DNA of 64,000 bases from Corynebacterium sp. KPL1814 (GTDB taxonomy: Bacteria > Actinomycetota > Actinomycetes > Mycobacteriales > Mycobacteriaceae), in contig NZ_KI515774.1 of NCBI RefSeq assembly GCF_000478175.1, positions 369,594-433,593 on the forward strand, given 5' to 3'. Positions 18,067 through 27,899 of this stretch are shown piece after piece. Each line of letters opens with the position of its first letter. Position 1 is the stretch's first letter. Made by a program: the position numbers and the translations under genes. The notes below the pieces were generated by a model that had not been told where the DNA came from, ran no database searches, and saw only the letters and a program-made list of their open reading frames with translations.

Positions 18067-18602
18067 GGAAGTTTTATTGGCGCCGCCGTCTAGCGGCACT
18101 GGCGCTGGTGCTGGTGGCTGTCGTGGTGGCTTTGGTGCTTTTTGGCACGCTGGGCACGCAGGCATCCACTCGCGTGCAAGGCGATCAGCTGGGCCCGGAC
18201 GGCGAATCGCGCGCGGAGTATATTGAACGCGTCAATTCTATGGACATCGATCCGGATGCCGCTACGTATGCGCTGGTCACCTTCGATACCGAGTTGCCAC
18301 CGGTCGCCGTCGCCGCTGCGTTGACTGATATTCCGCGCATGGATGCCATCCTTATGGGCTCGACCGCGCCCATCGCAGTGCCGGAGCCCGTCGCAGGGGA
18401 GGATCGCGCGGCGGTGATCAACCGCACCTTCGACCGCATCGGCGCCTCCTACGGCCAGCGCCCCAGCGCAGTCAGCGCCGCCGTGGTGTGGGGCACGGGC
18501 ACCCAGCTTTCCGATGTCGCCTCCCTCCCCGCCGTCGCCGCCGTCGAGCCCGCGCCTGCCGATGCCGCCTGGGGTAGTTTCGCCGTGCGCCCACCCAGCT
18601 AA
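18063..18602 (+). CDS. Membrane-anchored protein of unknown function
   Basis: 179 aa with an N-terminal arginine cluster ([10 protein letters not shown]) and one hydrophobic segment (residues ~10-30, [16 protein letters not shown]), so it is probably a type II membrane protein with an exported C-terminal domain. That domain is rich in Ala, Pro and Asp and contains a pattern ([13 protein letters not shown]...) I do not recognise. ATGA overlap with the pseudouridine synthase puts it third in the lspA operon. No catalytic motif is evident. Confidence 0.75.
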   Translation: MRKFYWRRRLAALALVLVAVVVALVLFGTLGTQASTRVQGDQLGPDGESRAEYIERVNSMDIDPDAATYALVTFDTELPPVAVAAALTDIPRMDAILMGSTAPIAVPEPVAGEDRAAVINRTFDRIGASYGQRPSAVSAAVVWGTGTQLSDVASLPAVAAVEPAPADAAWGSFAVRPPS

Positions 18603-18662
18603 ATTTGCCATCCTGAACACTCTGGCGCGCGAGGCGTGGGGTGGCGGCCTAGCATCGAGGGC

Positions 18663-19682
18663 ATGGAACACATTCGGGCATATATTGCGGCTTTAAACTC
18701 GGCGATGGACATTCTCGCCGAGGCTGCTGATATGCCCGCCTCCGAGCTGACCGCCGTCGGCATGCCGGATGCCGCTGCCGAGTCGATAGCCCACCTTTCC
18801 CAGATCTATTTCGGGCCGACCAGCTTTACGCGCCGCCAACGCCGGGCGGTCGAGGGAGCGCGGCGCAATGGGCATTCGCTGCCGACGCTGGAGGTCATCG
18901 AAAAGCACGCCCGCCGCGCGCCCACCCAAGCCCGGGCCTGGGCCCTGCGCGCGGAGCTTGCCCAGGTATCGGCCGATACCCAGGCGATGGACAAGCTCGC
19001 CCGCAAGAAGGTGCGCGCGCTGCGCCCGCCGCGCGAGCCCAAACCCGGGGTGCGGCTGCGCCGCCGAGCCGCCGGCAAACCATGGACGCTGACGATTACG
19101 GGCAGCTCCAGCCTCGTCGCGGAGCTGCATAACCAAGCAGGCACGCTTGCCGATGTCGCCGACCTCTTCCATTCCGCCGCCACCTCCACCGTGCGCACCA
19201 ATGTGGTAATCCCGCTGGATAAGCTGAGCGCCGTTGTGCAGGGCGATAAAGACGTGACGGTCACCATGACCAACGGCGCGCAGATAAGCGGCGCCGAGCT
19301 GGCCCAGCGCGCGATGGCGGAAGAAGGCTTTATCACGCTTATCCATCCCGTGGAGGGGCCGGTGAACCTGTACCGCATGCGGCGCGGGGCAACGTGGAAG
19401 CAATTTATGATGGCCGCCGCCGAAAACCCCATCTGCCCGGCGCGCGGGTGCCACCGCCCAGCCGATGAGTGCCAGGTTCACCACATCTATAGCTGGGCCG
19501 GCGGCGGCTGGACCAATGCCAAGAACCTCACCGTAGCGTGTCCGCACCACAACGGACGCAATGACGACGACCGCGCGGCCCGCCCCCGCAATGGCCGGTT
19601 CGAGCGCGTGCACGGCGGCGTGCGGTGGGTAAATCCCTGGCAGCCGCCACCGCCGGATCTCGTCGATACCGGGCCCAGATAG
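18663..19682 (+). CDS. HNH endonuclease family protein (DUF222/13E12 type)
   Basis: 339 aa. The N-terminal two-thirds is helical and basic, as in the DUF222 family related to the mycobacterial 13E12 repeat proteins. The C-terminus holds a zinc-dependent HNH nuclease: CPARGC, then CQVHHIYSWAGGGWT, NLTVACPHHN. The first His pair and Asn-His give the ββα-metal active site, and the Cys pairs bind structural zinc. ATG 18663 lies 7 nt after TAGCAT (18650-18655), a leaderless layout. Such genes occur in several copies in corynebacterial genomes and may be remnants of mobile elements; the biological role is unknown. Confidence 0.85.
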   Translation: MEHIRAYIAALNSAMDILAEAADMPASELTAVGMPDAAAESIAHLSQIYFGPTSFTRRQRRAVEGARRNGHSLPTLEVIEKHARRAPTQARAWALRAELAQVSADTQAMDKLARKKVRALRPPREPKPGVRLRRRAAGKPWTLTITGSSSLVAELHNQAGTLADVADLFHSAATSTVRTNVVIPLDKLSAVVQGDKDVTVTMTNGAQISGAELAQRAMAEEGFITLIHPVEGPVNLYRMRRGATWKQFMMAAAENPICPARGCHRPADECQVHHIYSWAGGGWTNAKNLTVACPHHNGRNDDDRAARPRNGRFERVHGGVRWVNPWQPPPPDLVDTGPR

Positions 19683-19731
19683 CCCACAACGTTGAGCCGG
19701 GCCCCAACCCTCAGCGGCGACTTTCCCGCCC

Positions 19732-19895
19732 GCGAATTCCTAAGCGCGGAGCTCATTCGCCGCGCATTTCTGCGTGCCGTTTTCCCGCGCTGCGAATTTC
19801 TGCACGCCGGGTTACCTGCGCCGCACACTCCTGCACGCAGCGCTCTGTCGCCCTTCTCCCGTGCCGGCTTACCTGCGCCGCGCACTCTTGCGCGG
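19732..19895. repeat. Degenerate ~30-bp-period repeat array
   Basis: A 16-nt core similar to GCGAATTTCTGCACGC recurs at 19732, 19762, 19792, 19823 and 19880, that is at steps of 30, 30, 31 and 57 nt; the last step leaves room for one diverged unit. Spacers share CCCGCGC or TTACCTGCGCC. The array fills the gap between the convergent HNH and rarD genes, and its final unit forms the last codons and stop of rarD. Units are too degenerate and spacers too short for CRISPR. Confidence 0.7.
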
Positions 19896-20744
19896 CGCGT
19901 TGCGGCGAACGCGGATGAGATCAGCAATGTAGATGCTGACTGCCACGCCGATGATGCCGAAGCCAATCCACCGGTGCGTGGAGAAGTGCTCTTGGGTGAC
20001 AAAGAGTGCCCACAGCATCTGCATGATAGGGGTGAGGTATTGGAGCATGCCGATCGTCGACAAGCGCAGCGTCTGCGCGCCCTGGGCAAAGCACAATAGC
20101 GGCAGTGCGGTAATAAGGCCGGCACTGATTAAGAGCATCATGTGTGGCGTGCCTTCCGTGACGAAGGTGCCGTGGCCTGCCTGTTCAATCCACACGATAT
20201 AGGCAATGGCAACGGGGGAGACCACCAAAGACTCTGCCGCGACCGAGACCGCCGCCGATACCCGCACCTGTTTCTTGATGAGGCCGTAAATGCCAAACGA
20301 TGCCGCCAACAACAGCGAGATATACGGCGCCTGTCCGGTAAAGAAGGTCAGATACAGCACCGCGATTGCCGCCACGGCGACTGCGGTCGCCTGCCATGGG
20401 CGGAGCTGCTCCTTTAAGAAGATCATGCCGAGTGCCACCGATACCAGGGGATTGATGAAATATCCTAAAGCGGCATCGGCTACGTGATCGGTATTAATCG
20501 CCAGCACATAGGTCCCCCAATTGACCGTGATGAATACGCCCCCGGCGGCAAGCCAGCCCCACGTGCGCTTGTCCAAGCGCACCAATTCCCGCCAGCCGCC
20601 GCTGCAGATTAAAAACGCCGTGACGATAACCGCGGTCCACAACACGCGATGGGCGAGGATTTCCAGCGGCGTGGCCGGCAGCAGGAGCGGGAAGAACGCG
20701 GGGAAGAACCCCCACATGATGTATGCGGCGAGAGTGTAGATCAT
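19869..20744 (-). CDS. rarD: RarD-type EamA/DMT-family permease
   Basis: Integral membrane protein of about 291 aa with ten hydrophobic segments and the RarD beginning IYTLAAYIMWGFFPAFFPLL, followed by LEILAHRVLWT. The family transports metabolites; RarD was linked to chloramphenicol sensitivity but its substrate is not settled. ATG 20744 sits 6 nt after TATTAT (reverse strand, 20756-20751), a leaderless start; GTG 20747 is the alternative. The C-terminus RNAPRKSARRR and the stop codon are encoded by a unit of the ~30-bp repeat array, so the end of this protein is probably recent. Confidence 0.9.
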   Translation of the reverse strand: MIYTLAAYIMWGFFPAFFPLLLPATPLEILAHRVLWTAVIVTAFLICSGGWRELVRLDKRTWGWLAAGGVFITVNWGTYVLAINTDHVADAALGYFINPLVSVALGMIFLKEQLRPWQATAVAVAAIAVLYLTFFTGQAPYISLLLAASFGIYGLIKKQVRVSAAVSVAAESLVVSPVAIAYIVWIEQAGHGTFVTEGTPHMMLLISAGLITALPLLCFAQGAQTLRLSTIGMLQYLTPIMQMLWALFVTQEHFSTHRWIGFGIIGVAVSIYIADLIRVRRNAPRKSARRR

Positions 20745-20750
20745 CACCGC

Positions 20751-20783
20751 ATAATATCGTCATCTTGACCGCCCCGCTAAGAT
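20751..20783. promoter_or_regulatory. Overlapping divergent rarD/dnaE promoters
   Basis: TATTAT for rarD (reverse strand, 20756-20751) and TAAGAT for dnaE (20778-20783) lie 21 nt apart, each 6 nt from its start codon. Each -35 region must therefore overlap the other promoter, so the two polymerases would compete. Confidence 0.6.
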
Positions 20784-20789
20784 GACCGC

Positions 20790-23700
20790 ATGGCCAAAAA
20801 ATCCTCCTTCGTCCACCTACATAACCATACCGAGTTCTCCATGCTGGACGGCATGGCCAAGGTCGATATGTTGGCTGATGAGGTGGTCAAGCAAAACATG
20901 CCCGCCGTGGGCATGACAGACCACGGCAATATGTATGGATCCGATGCCTTTTACAAGCGCATGACCAGCGCCGGGGTGAAACCCATCATCGGCATCGAGG
21001 CCTACATGGCCCCGGAATCGCGCTTTAATAAAAAACGCGTGCTGTGGGGTACCCCGGATCAAAAGCGCGACGATGTCTCCGCCTCGGGCGCATATTTGCA
21101 CCAGACGATGATCGCAGAAAACGCCACCGGTCTGCGCAACTTGTTCACGCTGTCCTCGCTCGCCTCCTACGAAGGACAGCTGGGCAAGTGGCCGCGCATG
21201 GACGCAGAGCTCATCGCCGAGCATGCCGATGGCATCATCGCCACCACCGGCTGCCCCTCCGGCGATGTGCAGACCCGCTTGCGCCTCGGTCAATTCAACG
21301 AGGCCCTCGAGGCCGCGGCCATGTGGCAAGACATCTATGGCAAGGACAACTTCTTCTTGGAGTTGATGGACCATGGGTTGGACATCGAAAAGCGCACGCG
21401 CGATGGGCTGCTCGAAATCGGCCGCAAGCTGGACCTGCCACCGCTGGTAACCAATGACTGCCACTACGTGCTGGAATCCCAGGCGCCCGCGCACGAGGCC
21501 ATGCTGTGCGTGCAGACCGGTAAGACGTTTATGGACCCAGACCGCTTCAAGTTCGGCGGTACCGGCTACTACATCAAGTCCGCCGCGCAGATGCGCGAGA
21601 CCTGGGACGACCTGATTCCGGATGGCTGCGATAACACCCTGTGGATTGCCGAGCGCGTCCAGGACTACAGCGAGGTGTGGGAAGAACACACCCACGACCG
21701 CATGCCCATTGCCGATGTCCCTGAGGGCCACACGCCCACTTCCTGGCTGACGCACGAGGTAATGGAGGGGCTGCAGCGGCGGTTCCCTGGGCGCGAGGTG
21801 CCGGAGGACTACATTGAGCGCGCCAAGTACGAGATTTCCGTGATTGAGATGAAGGGCTACCCGTCCTACTTCCTCATCGTGGCGGAGCTTATTAAGTACG
21901 CGCGGTCGGTAGGCATCCGCGTGGGGCCCGGCCGTGGTTCTGCGGCGGGCGCGCTCGTGGCCTACGCGCTGACCATTACCAATATTGATCCGCTGGAACA
22001 CGACCTGCTCTTCGAGCGCTTTTTGAACCCCGAGCGGCCGTCCGCGCCCGATATCGATATCGACTTCGACGACCGCCGCCGCGGCGAGATGATTACCTAC
22101 GCCGCCGAGCGCTGGGGCGAGGACAAAGTCGCTCAGGTCATTACCTTCGGCACGGTGAAAACCAAGCAGGCCATTAAGGACTCCGCCAAGGTGCACTTTG
22201 GCCAGCCCGGCTTTCAGATGGCCGACCGCATCAACGGTGCGCTGCCGCCGGCGATTATGGCGAAGGATATTCCGCTGCGGGGCATTACTGACCCCGACCA
22301 CGAGCGCTATTCCGAGGCCGCCGAGGTCCGCCAGATGGTGGAAACCGACCCGGATGTGAAAAAGATTTATGACACCGCGCGCGGTTTGGAGGGCGTCGTT
22401 CGCCAGGCTGGTGTGCACGCCTGTGCGGTGATTATGGCCTCCGTGCGGTTGATGGACCACATCCCGATGTGGAAGCGGCCTGCCGATGGCGCCTATATCA
22501 CTGGCTGGGATTACCCCGCCTGCGAGGCCATTGGCCTGCTGAAGATGGACTTTTTGGGCCTGCGCAACCTCACCGTTATTGGTGATGCCATCGAAAACAT
22601 CAAGCGCAATCGCGGCGAGGAAGTGCAACTCGAGCAGCTGCATGCCGATCACCCCAAGGTCTCCAAGGTCTATGACCTGCTCTCGCGCGGGGATACCTTG
22701 GGCGTGTTCCAGCTGGACTCCGGCGGTATGCAGGAGCTGCTCAAGCGCATGAAGCCTACCGGCTTCAAAGACATCGTGGCCTCCTTGGCCCTGTACCGCC
22801 CCGGCCCGATGGGTGTGAATGCCCACTGGGACTACGCCGACCGCAAGAACGGGCGCAAGGAAATCACCCCGATTCACCCTGAGCTCGAAGAGCCGCTGAA
22901 GGAAATCCTGGATGAGACGTATGGTCTCATCGTCTACCAGGAACAGATCATGCGTATCTCGCAGAAGGTGGCGAACTACACCGCCGGTGAGGCAGACGGG
23001 TTCCGTAAGGCGATGGGTAAGAAAAAGCCCGAGGTCCTAGCCCAGCAGTACGATAAATTCTGGGGCGGCATGCAAGAAAATGGCTACTCCAAATCCGCCA
23101 TGGATGCGCTGTGGGGGACCATCGAGCCCTTCGCGTCGTACGCGTTTAATAAGTCCCACGCCGCGGGCTACGGGTTGGTCTCGTTCTGGACGGCCTATCT
23201 TAAGGCCTACTACGCGCCGGAATACATGGCAGCGCTGTTGACCTCTGTGGGCGATAAGAAGGATAAATCCGCCATCTACCTGTCGGACTGCCGCCACTTG
23301 GGCATTAACGTTTTGCCACCCTCGGTGAATGAATCCGAAGAAGACTTCCAAGCTGTGGGCGAGGATATCCGCTTCGGTATGGGCGCTATCCGCAATGTGG
23401 GCTCGGAAGTCGTTGAATCCATCATTGCCTCCCGCAAGGCTAAGGGAGCGTTTACGTCCTTTAGTGATTACCTTGACAAGATCGACTTGGCTGCGTGTTC
23501 CAAGCGTGTGACCGAGGCGCTGATTAAGGCCGGTGCCTTTGATGATTTCCAGCAGCCGCGCAAGGGGCTGATGCTTATTCACGAGGACGCCGTCGATGCC
23601 GTGCAGACCACCAAGAAGGCGGCGGATAAGGGGCAATTCGACCTCTTTGCCGGATTCGGCGGCGGCGATGATGCCTCCTCTGAAGGTGCCTTTGCCATTG

Positions 23701-24362
23701 ATGTTCCGGACGACTCGTGGGATCGCAAGCACGAGTTGGCACTCGAGCGAGAGATGCTGGGTCTCTACGTTTCTGGCCACCCACTCGATGGTTTCGAAGA
23801 GGCCCTAGCTGCGCAGACCAATACGCCGTTGACCAAGATCCTCAACGATGAGGTACACAATGGCCAAGAACTCATCATCGGCGGCATCATCTCCGGTGTG
23901 GACCGCCGCTTTTCTAAGCGCGATGGTTCCCCGTGGGCGATTGTCACGGTAGAAGACCACAACGGCGCGCAGGTAGAGATCTTGGTGTTCAATAAGGTCT
24001 ATTCGCTGGCGGCGCCGCATATTGTGGAAGACAACATTATCTTGGCGCGCGTCAACGTGAAGGTGCGCGATGAGCGCCGGTCGCTGTTTTGTTCCGATAT
24101 TCGCGTTCCCGAGCTGGGCCCAGGCGGTGGCGCGAGCCTGCCGCTGCGCCTGACCATGCGCACGGACCAGTGCACGATGGAAAATATCGCCCGACTCAAG
24201 CAGGTCTTGGTTAAAAACCACGGTGAGTCCGATGTCTATCTTGAGCTTGTCGAGGGCGACCAATCCACCACCATGGTCCTCGGTGAGCACCTCCGCGTGG
24301 AACGATCGGGCAACCTCATGGGAGACCTGAAGGCCACGATGGGTGCAGGTATTTTGGGATAG
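20790..24362 (+). CDS. dnaE: DNA polymerase III subunit alpha
   Basis: Replicative polymerase catalytic subunit, 1190 aa. The N-terminal PHP domain begins [15 protein letters not shown] with its metal-binding His residues, which in actinobacteria can provide proofreading. The catalytic core shows [16 protein letters not shown] and the triad-bearing [12 protein letters not shown] near residue 419. A tandem HhH region follows, then an OB fold ([20 protein letters not shown]). The ATG at 20790 lies 6 nt after TAAGAT, a leaderless start. It is the essential DnaE1 type by length and order; DnaE2 of the mutasome is shorter. Confidence 0.98.
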   Translation: MAKKSSFVHLHNHTEFSMLDGMAKVDMLADEVVKQNMPAVGMTDHGNMYGSDAFYKRMTSAGVKPIIGIEAYMAPESRFNKKRVLWGTPDQKRDDVSASGAYLHQTMIAENATGLRNLFTLSSLASYEGQLGKWPRMDAELIAEHADGIIATTGCPSGDVQTRLRLGQFNEALEAAAMWQDIYGKDNFFLELMDHGLDIEKRTRDGLLEIGRKLDLPPLVTNDCHYVLESQAPAHEAMLCVQTGKTFMDPDRFKFGGTGYYIKSAAQMRETWDDLIPDGCDNTLWIAERVQDYSEVWEEHTHDRMPIADVPEGHTPTSWLTHEVMEGLQRRFPGREVPEDYIERAKYEISVIEMKGYPSYFLIVAELIKYARSVGIRVGPGRGSAAGALVAYALTITNIDPLEHDLLFERFLNPERPSAPDIDIDFDDRRRGEMITYAAERWGEDKVAQVITFGTVKTKQAIKDSAKVHFGQPGFQMADRINGALPPAIMAKDIPLRGITDPDHERYSEAAEVRQMVETDPDVKKIYDTARGLEGVVRQAGVHACAVIMASVRLMDHIPMWKRPADGAYITGWDYPACEAIGLLKMDFLGLRNLTVIGDAIENIKRNRGEEVQLEQLHADHPKVSKVYDLLSRGDTLGVFQLDSGGMQELLKRMKPTGFKDIVASLALYRPGPMGVNAHWDYADRKNGRKEITPIHPELEEPLKEILDETYGLIVYQEQIMRISQKVANYTAGEADGFRKAMGKKKPEVLAQQYDKFWGGMQENGYSKSAMDALWGTIEPFASYAFNKSHAAGYGLVSFWTAYLKAYYAPEYMAALLTSVGDKKDKSAIYLSDCRHLGINVLPPSVNESEEDFQAVGEDIRFGMGAIRNVGSEVVESIIASRKAKGAFTSFSDYLDKIDLAACSKRVTEALIKAGAFDDFQQPRKGLMLIHEDAVDAVQTTKKAADKGQFDLFAGFGGGDDASSEGAFAIDVPDDSWDRKHELALEREMLGLYVSGHPLDGFEEALAAQTNTPLTKILNDEVHNGQELIIGGIISGVDRRFSKRDGSPWAIVTVEDHNGAQVEILVFNKVYSLAAPHIVEDNIILARVNVKVRDERRSLFCSDIRVPELGPGGGASLPLRLTMRTDQCTMENIARLKQVLVKNHGESDVYLELVEGDQSTTMVLGEHLRVERSGNLMGDLKATMGAGILG

Positions 24363-24396
24363 AAACTCTCCTGCACCTTCTATGGACACTGTTACC

Positions 24397-24626
24397 GCCG
24401 CTCAGAGAAAGCAATTTCGCTGCACCTGCGGTAACGGTGGGCCAATTGTGAAGACCGCTCGCGTGCAGAGGAATAATCGCGTCTGTCTCAGAAGTTGGCG
24501 TGCCGTCCACGACTCGGATTTGTGAAATCGCACAAGCTCCCGCGCGATTACCGCTGGCAATGCAGTACAAGCGGAGCAAGTAGGCGGTGGCTGAAGAGCT
24601 GATTGCTCGCCCCAATCGCCACCGCT
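24397..24626 (-). pseudogene. Possible remnant of a [2Fe-2S] ferredoxin-like domain
   Basis: In this otherwise empty interval after dnaE the reverse strand reads ...YCIASGNRAGACAISQ, then RVVDGTPTSETDAIIPLHAS and TVTAGA. The order resembles the plant-type ferredoxin domain of molybdenum hydroxylase small subunits (CGxGxCGACTV...VDG...A...TVEG). Most iron-ligand cysteines are missing and there is no start signal, so if real it is a dead fragment. The similarity is weak and could be chance. Confidence 0.22.
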
Positions 24627-24630
24627 TTAA
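24584..24630 (+). terminator. Likely terminator downstream of dnaE
   Basis: GCGGTGGC (24584-24591) pairs with GCCACCGC (24618-24625), with an inner GAGC/GCTC stem, followed by TTTAAT. It is about 220 nt after the dnaE stop. A second dyad, GTTACCGC (24391-24398) with GCGGTAAC (24428-24435), lies closer to dnaE but has no T-run. Confidence 0.55.
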
Positions 24631-24639
24631 TACCGAAAT

Positions 24640-26508
24640 CTACGGAAGTAGCTGGCGGACCGGTTCTGGAAGCATCTTATAGAACTGATCGGCTACCTGC
24701 GGCATGAAGTGCAGAACACCACTCAACATGGCGCCGAGTGCAATGATGCCAGCGATGATTCCAACGCCCTTCGCGATGCTGCTGGAGCCGTCATCAGGCA
24801 GCCATGCCCCGAGGGCATCGTCAGGAGCCTCGCCGTCTTCATCCTGGGAGCCACCGACAAGATCGGCGACAGAAAAGATCGTAGTGGTCCCGGACACCTC
24901 GTTGCCGGCGATAAGGAGGGCATCGTCAGTAGGCGAGTCTTCCTTGCCAACGAACGCCAACCCCTCTGGGCCCAAGTCGCCGGCCAAGCTGGTGGCGGCA
25001 ACATTGTCCTCGTCGTAGTCCACGGCGAAATCGCGGTTGTTGGTATAGGTGACGAACTCGGCATGAGCCGGGTCGGTGACGTCGTAGACGAAGATGCCGC
25101 CCACGCGCTCCATGCCGATGAAGGCATAGGTGCGATCGCCAACTGTTCCAATCGTCAGGGCTTCCGGTTCGGGGCCTTTATTATTCGAGCGATCGTCAAA
25201 GTCGGGGTCTTCGTTATCGGCATTGAAGTTAAGTCCCTCGATGTCCTTGGTGATTTCCTCGAAGTCGGAACCGGAATCGAAGACGACGTTGCCCTCAGCA
25301 TCGTAAATGCTAAAGGAGCGGGACCCGAAGGAATACAGGCCATCGAAGCAGCCCTTTTCCTCATTCCACCCAGAGGCATTGCTCAACTTGAGGTTGCCGG
25401 CGTATTTCTTGTCCTCGATGCCTTCTGGCAGATCGACGGAATCACAGACCTGGCCTTCTTCAACGAGCTCTTTCAGTTTGACCTCATCGGTGTAGCCGCC
25501 CCAATCGCGGGCATCGCCCTCATTGGCGGTGGCGAAGTAGGTCTGGCCGTTGGTCTGAAAGGCACCGATCGAATCCGGCATGGATAGCCCATGCACAGGG
25601 ATCGTGCGCAGCTTTGCCTCGCCGTCCTTATTGGAGGGATCGATGGGGACAACGGAGTGATCCGCGATATGGGCGGGCAGCACCTTTTCTACAGTGGCGG
25701 AGGCGATATCGACCACGCCGATGGCGTTATTTTCTTGCAAGGTGACATAGGCCTTGCCATCGGCGGAAGAAATATACTCCGGCTCGAAGTCGAGCGAAGG
25801 CTTATTGTGGTGGTTTTCTGGGCCAAAGACGCGAATGGACGGGTCGAGTTCTGCATCTGGGCCGTCGAAGGCGCGGAAATCAGCGGTGCGGACATCCGCA
25901 GCGGAGGGGGCCTGGACGCCGTCTGGCAGGGAGATGACCGATACAGTACCTTCTGGATCTTTTGCGTATTCGGTGCCATCAGTGGTGAGTTCATCGGAGG
26001 GCTCGCCCTCATTCGCGGTCAATGCATAGGCACCGTCTTTGGTGATGTGCACGTTATCTGGCAGCGCGCCGAGCGGTACGCGGCCGAGCTCGTTGCCGGA
26101 GGAGGCATCGAAAATCAAGGCTTCACCGTTTTCGGTCTTGTCTGCCTGCTGCACGGCGGCGATGGCGAGGCCATCGGGGCGCACGGCCACGGAGTTGATT
26201 TCCTTATCGCCGCCGGCGGAAACCTCAGCAACCTTGGTGGGGTTGGCGGGATCGGAGGCATCCAGGATATCCACCTTGCCCGATTGCGCATTCACCGTGA
26301 GAATGCGCTGGGAGTCGGCGTGGTAGGCCACGATTTCCGCTGCTGATTTGCCCATCACCCCAGCCTCATAGGAGCCGATGGGGCTTAGTTTTACCGCAGC
26401 ATCGTCGGCGGAGCGTTCTAAAACATTATCGACGATATGCGCGTTGGCGGCCGGGGCGCAGCTGAGCGCAAGGCAGGCAGCCACGCCGATGGAGGTGCGC
26501 TTAAACAT
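24640..26508 (-). CDS. Secreted choice-of-anchor I type beta-propeller protein
   Basis: Predicted exported protein of 622 aa. The signal peptide MFKRTSIGVAACLALSCAPAANA is followed by repeated blade-like units: ILDASDPANPTKVAEVS, HITKDGAYALTANEGEPSDE, FFATANEGDARDWGGY-like and PEALTIGTVGDRTYAFIGMERVGGIFVYDV. This is the choice-of-anchor I family, often linked to extracellular phosphatases. The C-terminus has a hydrophobic helix (residues ~575-600) and a short tail QVADQFYKMLPEPVRQLLP rather than LPXTG. AAAGGA lies about 9 nt before ATG 26508; an upstream ATG at 26553 would hide the signal peptide. Likely surface-anchored; the activity is not certain. Confidence 0.85.
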   Translation of the reverse strand: MFKRTSIGVAACLALSCAPAANAHIVDNVLERSADDAAVKLSPIGSYEAGVMGKSAAEIVAYHADSQRILTVNAQSGKVDILDASDPANPTKVAEVSAGGDKEINSVAVRPDGLAIAAVQQADKTENGEALIFDASSGNELGRVPLGALPDNVHITKDGAYALTANEGEPSDELTTDGTEYAKDPEGTVSVISLPDGVQAPSAADVRTADFRAFDGPDAELDPSIRVFGPENHHNKPSLDFEPEYISSADGKAYVTLQENNAIGVVDIASATVEKVLPAHIADHSVVPIDPSNKDGEAKLRTIPVHGLSMPDSIGAFQTNGQTYFATANEGDARDWGGYTDEVKLKELVEEGQVCDSVDLPEGIEDKKYAGNLKLSNASGWNEEKGCFDGLYSFGSRSFSIYDAEGNVVFDSGSDFEEITKDIEGLNFNADNEDPDFDDRSNNKGPEPEALTIGTVGDRTYAFIGMERVGGIFVYDVTDPAHAEFVTYTNNRDFAVDYDEDNVAATSLAGDLGPEGLAFVGKEDSPTDDALLIAGNEVSGTTTIFSVADLVGGSQDEDGEAPDDALGAWLPDDGSSSIAKGVGIIAGIIALGAMLSGVLHFMPQVADQFYKMLPEPVRQLLP

Positions 26509-26630
26509 AGAGAGAGTCCTTTCTTGTGGAGCACTCCATTGTCTCCAAACCACGTAACAGTGACGCTAAACCGGAATGAAATCTAGGTGAATCGGTCGAG
26601 CACTAGGTAGGGCGGGTAGACTCTGCAATC

Positions 26631-27899
26631 ATGACTGAATCGACCATCCACGCATCCGATATCCAGCAGGCACAGGCACGCATCAGCTCCGAAATCGCGC
26701 CGACGCCGCTGCAGTATTGCCCCCGGCTTTCTGCGGAAACGGGCTGTGAGGTCTATTTAAAGCGCGAGGATCTCCAGGACGTGCGCTCGTATAAGATACG
26801 CGGCGCGCTCAATAGCATCTCCAGCTTGTCGCAGGAGGAGCGGGAGCGGGGCATCGTGACGGCATCGGCAGGCAACCATGCACAAGGCGTGGCCTATGCG
26901 TGCCGCACCATGGGGATTCCGGGCAAGATTTTCGTCCCGGAGCCCACGCCCATGCAAAAGCGCGACCGCATCCACGTGCACGGCGGAGACCAAGTGGAAC
27001 TCGTAGTAGTGGGTGCCAACTTTGACGAGGCCGCGGCCGCCGCGCATGCCGATGCCTCCGAGCGCCACGCCACCTTCATCGAGCCCTTCGATGCTCGCGA
27101 TACCATCATCGGCCAGGGCACCGTCGCCGCGGAGGTCTTGGCACAGCTTTCGGCAAAGGGCGCCTCGGTCGATACCATCGTCGTTCCCGTCGGCGGCGGC
27201 GGGCTGATTTCTGGCATCACCTCCTATATGGCGGATATGGCACCGCACGCGAAGGTGGTGGGGGTGGAGCCGGAAGGGGCGGCATCGCTAAGAGCAGCCT
27301 TCCGCAATGGCGGGCCGGTGGCGCTAGAGAGCGTGGATCCGTTTGTCGACGGCGCGGCGGTCAAGCGCCTGGGCTCGCTGCCGTATGAGATTTTGGAGGC
27401 CAACCAATCGCGCCTGCACTGGGACACGGTCTCTGAGGGGGCGGTGTGCACGGACCTGCTCAACCTGTACCAAAATGAGGGTATTATCGCCGAGCCCGCC
27501 GGTGCGCTGTCCGTGGCCGGGCTGCAGCGGGTGCCGCTAGAGCCGGGTTCGACGGTGGTCTGCGTGATTTCTGGGGGCAATAATGACGTGTTGCGCTACG
27601 CCGAAATCATGGAGCGCTCGCTGGTGCACCGCGGCCTGAAGCACTACTTCTTGGTCAATTTCCCGCAGGAACCGGGCCAGCTGCGCCACTTCCTGTCTGA
27701 AATCCTGGGCCCCAGCGATGACATCACGCTCTTCGAGTACCTCAAGCGCAATAACCGCGAAACTGGTGCCGCGCTGGTGGGCATTCAGCTTAGCCGCGCC
27801 GAGGACCTGGCGGGGCTGAAGGAGCGGATGGCCGAGTCCAAGATCTCGGTGCAGCACCTGCAGCCGAATACCCCCGAGTACGATTTCTTGGTGGCCTAA
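26631..27899 (+). CDS. ilvA: Threonine dehydratase, biosynthetic
   Basis: PLP enzyme deaminating L-threonine to 2-oxobutanoate, the first step of isoleucine synthesis; 422 aa. The PLP lysine is K55 in SYKIRGAL, and the glycine-rich phosphate loop is VPVGGGGLISG. The C-terminal regulatory domain (LKHYFLVNFPQEPGQLRHFLSEIL) is a single short ACT-like module, as in corynebacterial IlvA, where isoleucine inhibits. ATG 26631 lies 8 nt after TAGACT (26617-26622), so the mRNA is probably leaderless. It is followed by a one-base TAATG overlap with the YigZ gene. Confidence 0.95.
   Translation: MTESTIHASDIQQAQARISSEIAPTPLQYCPRLSAETGCEVYLKREDLQDVRSYKIRGALNSISSLSQEERERGIVTASAGNHAQGVAYACRTMGIPGKIFVPEPTPMQKRDRIHVHGGDQVELVVVGANFDEAAAAAHADASERHATFIEPFDARDTIIGQGTVAAEVLAQLSAKGASVDTIVVPVGGGGLISGITSYMADMAPHAKVVGVEPEGAASLRAAFRNGGPVALESVDPFVDGAAVKRLGSLPYEILEANQSRLHWDTVSEGAVCTDLLNLYQNEGIIAEPAGALSVAGLQRVPLEPGSTVVCVISGGNNDVLRYAEIMERSLVHRGLKHYFLVNFPQEPGQLRHFLSEILGPSDDITLFEYLKRNNRETGAALVGIQLSRAEDLAGLKERMAESKISVQHLQPNTPEYDFLVA

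Noticed and set aside
19732..19895. CRISPR array
   Set aside because: The period is only ~30 nt including spacer, the spacers are similar to each other, and no cas genes are present.
19487..20125. 212-codon minus-strand frame with decapeptide-like repeats
   Set aside because: It only reflects the 30-nt period of the DNA repeat and overlaps HNH and rarD in the wrong frame.
20817..22877. Long open frame antisense to dnaE (686 codons)
   Set aside because: Shadow of dnaE with the same composition artefact and no independent signals.
24709..25587. 292-codon open frame antisense to the propeller protein gene
   Set aside because: The opposite strand has a signal peptide, repeated blade motifs and a binding site; this strand has none.
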